A stretch of DNA of 9,876 bases from Candidatus Segatella papionis (lineage in GTDB: Bacteria; Bacteroidota; Bacteroidia; Bacteroidales; Bacteroidaceae), in contig DBLF01000047.1 in NCBI GenBank assembly GCA_002297965.1, forward strand, positions 1 through 9,876, read 5' to 3'. This document shows, piece after piece, positions 6,923 to 9,876 of the stretch. The position numbers and the translations under genes were made by a program. Numbering within the stretch: the stretch's first letter is position 1; every line of letters begins with the position of its first letter. The notes under the pieces were generated by a model. That model was not told the DNA's origin, made no database searches, and saw nothing but the letters and a program-made list of their open reading frames with translations.

Positions 6923-7795
6923 ATGAAACAATACATATTCATATTTATGATGATGTTACTGGGCATAGCAACTAACAGCTATGCCCAGCGCACCAAGAAG
7001 GTGCATGGCGAATATATCTACCGTGCGCCCGAGAATGTGTCGTTGGAACAAGCCAAGAAGACTGCATTGAGCCGTGCTCAGATACAAGCCTTGGGCGATG
7101 AGTTTGGCACTGTGGTGGCACAACACAACGCCACCCTGATGAACAACACCAATGGCACAGTGAAAACAGACTTCACCTCACTCAGCAGCAGTGATGTGAA
7201 GGGAGAATGGTTGGAAACCATTGGCGAACCTCAATATGAAATTAGCTATGAGCAAGGAATGCTTGTTGTGAAATGCTCGGTAAGTGGCAAAGCCCGAGAG
7301 CTGGTGGCCACCCAAAACAACTTCGTGGCGAAAGTGCTGCGCAATGGCACCGACGACCGCTTCGAAGGCGATGATTTCAAAAGCGGTGACGATTTATACC
7401 TTTCTTATCAAAGCTCTACAAAGGGATACGTGGCTGTATATCTGATTGACGATAACAAGAACGCCTACTGTCTTCTTCCCTATCAATCCTCGCAGGACGG
7501 AAAAGTAAGGGTGGATGCCAATACGAGATACGTATTCTTCAATTCCAAGACCGCTGCTCCCCTATTCCAGCCTGCTGATGTAGATGAATACAATATGACA
7601 TGTGAAAAACCTCAAGAAACAAATTACATCTACATCATCAGCTCGCCTAATCCATTTGTCAAGGCGATAGACAATGCCAAGGAAGGATTGCCTAGAGAGT
7701 TGAAATACGAGGACTTCCAAAAGTGGCTCACTAAAAACCGCACCGCCGACAAGGATATGCAGGTGGAAATCAAGACAATTACCGTGAAGAAATAA
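6923..7795 (+). CDS. Exported LPP20/FlgT-N-like plus DUF4384 protein (last gene of the operon)
   Basis: 290 residues, function unknown. The signal peptide MKQYIFIFMMMLLGIATNSYAQ is probably cleaved after Ala21. Residues ~28-128 have the FlgT-N/LPP20-like arrangement: strand HGEYIYRAPENVS, helix LEQAKKTALSRAQIQALGDEF, then a Ser/Thr-rich stretch and strands with YEISYEQGMLVVKCSVSGKA. Residues ~150-245 match DUF4384: FKSGDDLYLSYQSSTKGYVAVYLID, a block with AYCLLPYQ, then KVRVDANTRYVFF. DUF4384 proteins are commonly encoded beside caspase-like genes or fused to them, which agrees with the neighbour here. The protein has no catalytic motif I can recognise, so a sensor or adaptor role is likely. 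The start codon is preceded by an ATG-AAA-TAG start-stop triplet at 6913-6921. No clear intrinsic terminator follows. Confidence 0.87.
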   Translation: MKQYIFIFMMMLLGIATNSYAQRTKKVHGEYIYRAPENVSLEQAKKTALSRAQIQALGDEFGTVVAQHNATLMNNTNGTVKTDFTSLSSSDVKGEWLETIGEPQYEISYEQGMLVVKCSVSGKARELVATQNNFVAKVLRNGTDDRFEGDDFKSGDDLYLSYQSSTKGYVAVYLIDDNKNAYCLLPYQSSQDGKVRVDANTRYVFFNSKTAAPLFQPADVDEYNMTCEKPQETNYIYIISSPNPFVKAIDNAKEGLPRELKYEDFQKWLTKNRTADKDMQVEIKTITVKK

Positions 7796-7879
7796 CACGA
7801 GTCTCTCCTACCCTATGGTTCTTTGCAGGCAGCAATCTAAAAAATAAGCTTATCATGACGTTTTCTCGCTGAAAATGTG

Positions 7880-7887
7880 TATCTTTG
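7880..7887 (+). promoter_or_regulatory. Bacteroidetes -7 promoter box (TATCTTTG) for the U32 gene
   Basis: TATCTTTG followed by CA matches TAnnTTTG. It lies 24 nt before the ATG at 7912, giving a leader of about 18 nt. The -33 region has only a T-rich GTTTTC (7860-7865), so that element is weak. The box overlaps an in-frame TTG (7885) that could be mis-annotated as the start codon. Confidence 0.6.
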
Positions 7888-7911
7888 CACCCGCAAAAAG
7901 AAAAAGCATTC

Positions 7912-9180
7912 ATGAATACAACAAAGATAAACGAATTTGAGGTGATGGCTCCAGTGGGATCTCGCGAATCCCTGGCTGCTGCCATCCAGGCTGGAGCCGA
8001 CTCCGTGTATTTCGGAATCGGCAAGCTGAACATGCGTTCGCACTCCGCCAACCATTTTACCATCGACGACTTGCGTGAGATTGCCGCCACCTGCAACGAG
8101 CACGGCATCAAGACTTATCTCACCGTGAACACCGTGATTTACGACGACGACATCGCTACGATGAAGGAAATCATTGATGCTGCCAAGGAGGCGGGCATTT
8201 CTGCTGTCATCGCCAGCGACGTGGCTGTAATGAGCTATTGCAATGAGGTAGGTGAGGAAGTTCACTTATCCACACAGTTAAACATCTCAAACACAGAGGC
8301 TTTGAAGTTTTATTCACGCTTTGCCGATGTGTCTGTCTTGGCACGTGAATTGAATATGGACCAGGTGAAGCATATCCATGAGCAGATAGAGAAACAGAAC
8401 ATCTGCGGTCCGATGGGCAAGCAGGTTCGCATCGAGATGTTCTGTCATGGTGCGCTCTGCATGGCCATATCTGGCAAGTGCTACATGAGTCTCGCCAATG
8501 CCAACCGCTCTGCCAACCGTGGCGAGTGCGTGCAGATTTGCCGCCGCAGTTACACCGTGACCGATAACGAGACCGGCAACCAGCTCGAAATCGACAACAA
8601 GTATGTGATGAGTCCTAAGGACTTGAAGACCATTCGCTTCATCGACCGTATGATGGATGCCGGCGTGCGTGTCTTCAAGATAGAGGGTCGTGCCCGTGGT
8701 CCAGAATATGTCTATACCGTAGTGAAGTGCTACAAGGAGGCGATTGCTTCCGTGCTCGACGGTACGTTTACCGAAGAGAAGAAGGATGCCTGGGACGAAA
8801 GACTGGCCACCGTCTTCAACCGTGGTTTCTGGGATGGTTATTACCAGGGACAGACGCTAGGAGAGTGGAACAAGCATTATGGCTCCGTGGCTACCGAGAA
8901 GAAGGTGCTCGTGGGCAAGGTGATGAAGTACTTCTCCAAACTCGGCGTGGCTGAGGTTGCCGTAGAAGCCTCAACCTTCCAAAAGGGTGAGAAACTCCTC
9001 ATCACAGGCAACACCACAGGCGTGATGTATCTCAATGCCGACGAGATTCGCTATGACTTGAAGCCTGTGGAGGAAGCAAAGCAGGGTTGGAGAGTGTCTA
9101 TACCTGTGCCAGACAAGGTGAGACCCAACGATAAGCTCTACAAGCTCATCACCGTGAACGAAATCAAGGAAATCAAATAA
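7912..9180 (+). CDS. trhP: U32-family protein, TrhP-type tRNA uridine hydroxylation protein
   Basis: 422 residues, cytoplasmic. U32 proteins of the YegQ/TrhP and YrrO type are needed for 5-hydroxylation of U34 in tRNAs that read NNU/NNR-type codons; they were formerly annotated as peptidases or collagenases. Visible features: N-terminal PVGSRESLAAAIQAGADSVY block (14-33) as in YegQ, HLSTQLNISN (118-127), and the U32 signature E175-M-F-C-H-G-A-L-C-M-A-x-S-G-K-C (175-190). Further Cys lie at 206 and 210 (GECVQIC), then MSPKDLKTI (233-241) and KIEGRARGPEYV (256-267). The Cys set 178/183/190/206/210 could hold an iron-sulfur cluster; that is inference from the family. Length matches B. subtilis YrrO (TrhP2). 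The start is the ATG at 7912, because the in-frame TTG at 7885 lies in the promoter box. The paralogue RlhA is an alternative assignment. The sufE gene follows after 97 nt. Confidence 0.88.
   Translation: MNTTKINEFEVMAPVGSRESLAAAIQAGADSVYFGIGKLNMRSHSANHFTIDDLREIAATCNEHGIKTYLTVNTVIYDDDIATMKEIIDAAKEAGISAVIASDVAVMSYCNEVGEEVHLSTQLNISNTEALKFYSRFADVSVLARELNMDQVKHIHEQIEKQNICGPMGKQVRIEMFCHGALCMAISGKCYMSLANANRSANRGECVQICRRSYTVTDNETGNQLEIDNKYVMSPKDLKTIRFIDRMMDAGVRVFKIEGRARGPEYVYTVVKCYKEAIASVLDGTFTEEKKDAWDERLATVFNRGFWDGYYQGQTLGEWNKHYGSVATEKKVLVGKVMKYFSKLGVAEVAVEASTFQKGEKLLITGNTTGVMYLNADEIRYDLKPVEEAKQGWRVSIPVPDKVRPNDKLYKLITVNEIKEIK
9160..9177 (+). repeat. 9-nt tandem repeat in the last codons of the U32 gene
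   Basis: GAAATCAAG at 9160-9168 is followed directly by GAAATCAAA at 9169-9177 and then the TAA stop, encoding EIK-EIK at the C-terminus. It may be chance in A-rich coding DNA, but it resembles the other duplications at gene ends in this window. Confidence 0.5.
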
Positions 9181-9209
9181 AGAAAATAAGTATATTATAA
9201 TGAACAATA

Positions 9210-9252
9210 AGGCTTCTCTCCCAAAATAGAAACAAAAATAGGAGAGAGGCTT
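9210..9252 (+). other. Stem-loop in the gap before sufE (processing, attenuation or weak terminator)
   Basis: Arms GCTTCTCTCC (9212-9221) and GGAGAGAGGC (9241-9250) pair over 10 positions with one T-G wobble, and 9210-9211 can pair with 9251-9252 for 12 bp in all. The 19-nt loop (9222-9240) is A-rich and unstructured. The following TTGTCATATATATA is not a T run, so a standard terminator is doubtful. It ends 25 nt before the sufE start, and an AAGGA at 9264-9268 may serve as a ribosome binding site. Confidence 0.5.
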
Positions 9253-9277
9253 GTCATATATATAAGGAACAAGACAA

Positions 9278-9709
9278 ATGGCAACAATCAATGAATTGCA
9301 GGATGAAGTAGTGGAGGAGTTCCAGGACTTCACCGATTGGATGGATAAGTATCAGATGCTCATCGACTTAGGTAACGACTTGAAGCCTCTCGACGAGAAA
9401 TATAAGAACGAGCAGAACTTGATTGACGGCTGCCAGAGCCGTGTATGGTTGCAGTGCGACTATGTGGATGGCAAGCTCGTATTTACCGCCGATAGCGATG
9501 CCCTCATCGTAAAGGGAATCATCGCCCTCCTGATTCAGGTGCTGAGCGGTCATACGCCAAGCGAGATTCTCGATGCCGACCTTTACTTCGTAGAGAAAAT
9601 TGGCTTGAAGGACCACCTGAGCCCAACTCGCAGCAACGGTCTCTTGGCAATGATCAAGCAGATTCGCATGTACGCTTTGGCTTACAAGACGAAAGAGGAT
9701 GAAGCATAA
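9278..9709 (+). CDS. sufE: SufE-family sulfur acceptor for cysteine desulfurase
   Basis: 143 residues, cytoplasmic. SufE accepts persulfide sulfur from the cysteine desulfurase SufS and passes it to the SufBCD Fe-S scaffold. The whole family length is present (E. coli SufE is 138). Key block: NLIDGCQSRVWL with the acceptor Cys52, followed by DSDALIVKGIIALL (72-85), the TPSEIL segment, and the C-terminal block L-S-P-T-R-S-N-G-L (114-122), all as in E. coli SufE. The ATG at 9278 gives the natural N-terminus and has an AAGGA nine nt upstream. No sufS or sufBCD is in the window. The 97-nt gap after the U32 gene contains no TAnnTTTG box, so sufE is probably read from the U32 promoter or from an unrecognised one. 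Confidence 0.95.
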   Translation: MATINELQDEVVEEFQDFTDWMDKYQMLIDLGNDLKPLDEKYKNEQNLIDGCQSRVWLQCDYVDGKLVFTADSDALIVKGIIALLIQVLSGHTPSEILDADLYFVEKIGLKDHLSPTRSNGLLAMIKQIRMYALAYKTKEDEA

Positions 9710-9750
9710 ATATACAAACAAGGAGGCAAAAGCATAAATAAACAAAAGAG
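9695..9750 (+). repeat. Imperfect 28-nt tandem duplication of the sufE 3' end
   Basis: Positions 9695-9722 (the last sufE codons, its TAA and trailing bases) and 9723-9750 match at 22 of 28 positions, including the identical core AAGCATAAATA. The second copy again carries ...GCATAA. The arrangement is like the polA tail repeats but more diverged. Confidence 0.65.
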
Positions 9751-9770
9751 TAGGGGAAGCCTTCTCATTT

Positions 9771-9802
9771 AAGAATAACTATGCGTAAGAATAACTATGC
9801 GT
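9771..9802 (+). repeat. Perfect 16-nt tandem duplication across the start of the TrmH-like gene
   Basis: AAGAATAACTATGCGT occurs at 9771-9786 and again directly at 9787-9802. Each copy contains ATGCGT, so the start codon and second codon of the downstream gene are duplicated. Because 16 is not a multiple of three, the upstream ATG (9781) is out of frame; it opens a 7-codon reading frame that ends at TAA 9802-9804, overlapping the true start at 9797. Confidence 0.9.
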
Positions 9803-9876
9803 AAATTAAGAACGATAGAGATGAATCGCCTCACCGTCGAGGAGTTCAAGGAGGCAGAGAAGTTGCCACTGATAGT
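9797..9876 (+). CDS. TrmH-family (SpoU) RNA 2'-O-methyltransferase, N-terminal fragment cut by window end
   Basis: Only 26 codons are visible: MRKLRTIEMNRLTVEEFKEA and then EKLPLI. From memory this closely resembles the N-terminus of Bacteroidetes TrmH-family RNA methyltransferases, which begin with MRKL..EMNR..VEEFK and continue into VVLDNIRSLHNIGS. The catalytic SPOUT knot lies outside the window, so the assignment rests on this short N-terminus only. The ATG at 9797 is chosen over the duplicated ATG at 9781 because only 9797 stays open. The 87-nt gap after sufE holds the two tandem duplications and no recognisable TAnnTTTG box. Confidence 0.65.
   Translation, partial: MRKLRTIEMNRLTVEEFKEAEKLPLI

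Larger units (their letters stand above)
1467..7795 (+). other. Probable four-gene operon encoding an envelope caspase-like system
   Basis: Four same-strand genes are separated by 61, 25 and 48 nt. There is a promoter box before the first and a new one after the last, and no terminator-like hairpin in between. Every product carries an N-terminal signal peptide ending in an Ala-Gln type cleavage site. Shared domains link the second and third genes, and related folds link the first and fourth. Co-transcription is inferred from spacing. Confidence 0.75.

Noticed and set aside
7823..7835. TTGC-AGGCA-GCAA hairpin after the DUF4384 gene as the operon terminator
   Set aside because: The stem is only four bp and is followed by A residues, not a T run.
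7844..7853. Palindrome ATAAGCTTAT between the operon and the U32 promoter
   Set aside because: Ten bp of A/T-rich palindrome without a loop or T run; too short to call a terminator or operator.
7885..7911. TTG start nine codons upstream of the U32 protein
   Set aside because: It lies inside the TATCTTTG -7 box, so it would not be transcribed from that promoter; the ATG at 7912 fits the family N-terminus.
7837..8265. Long open frames on the minus strand opposite the U32 gene and elsewhere (e.g. 2701-3120, 3423-3797, 5714-6076, 9368-9745)
   Set aside because: They lie entirely opposite well-supported genes, have no recognisable domains, and show the composition of shadow frames.
9750..9770. 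Hairpin AGGGG/CTTCT after sufE as a terminator
   Set aside because: Two of the five pairs are G-T wobbles and no T run of useful length follows.

Overview
The window looks like chromosomal DNA from a member of the Bacteroidales, most likely a Prevotella/Segatella-type organism. Three things point there: the protein sequences (Bacteroidetes-style exported proteins with signal peptides ending in 'AQ', a Bacteroidetes-type SufE and TrmH-like start), promoters of the TAnnTTTG -7 type, and the near absence of Shine-Dalgarno sequences. All real genes are on the + strand. I see no transposase, integrase, tRNA, rRNA or CRISPR array.

Layout. Positions 1-1181 hold the C-terminal polymerase part of DNA polymerase I (polA), cut at the left edge. 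The 285-base gap after it carries three tandem copies of the polA tail (including its stop codon), a long A/T-rich hairpin that is probably a terminator, a perfect 10-bp direct repeat, and a good TAnnTTTG promoter box. From 1467 to 7795 lies a four-gene, same-strand, closely spaced cluster, very probably an operon, in which every product starts with a signal peptide. The products are (i) a 230-residue LPP20-like protein with a basic helical N-terminus; (ii) a 690-residue protein with a WD40-like propeller, a middle domain, and an OmpA-C-like peptidoglycan-binding domain; (iii) an 851-residue TPR protein with the same middle domain and a C-terminal caspase/metacaspase (C14) domain with an intact His/Cys pair; (iv) a 290-residue LPP20/FlgT-N-like plus DUF4384 protein. 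A second promoter then drives a housekeeping block: a U32-family tRNA hydroxylation protein (TrhP type), SufE, and the first 26 codons of a TrmH-family RNA methyltransferase.

How the genes work together. The central cluster is the interesting part. It reads as an envelope-located caspase-like protease system: the protease and a putatively peptidoglycan-anchored propeller share a homologous middle domain of about 150 residues, and they are bracketed by two small exported proteins of related fold. The function is unknown to me; a role in envelope sensing or proteolytic signalling is inference. The 3' block is consistent with RNA modification and sulfur/Fe-S chemistry.

A second theme is short tandem duplication at gene ends. 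The polA stop region (24/26 nt, three copies), the sufE stop region (28 nt, two copies), the TrmH-like start codon region (16 nt, two perfect copies) and the last codons of the U32 gene (9 nt, two copies) all show it.
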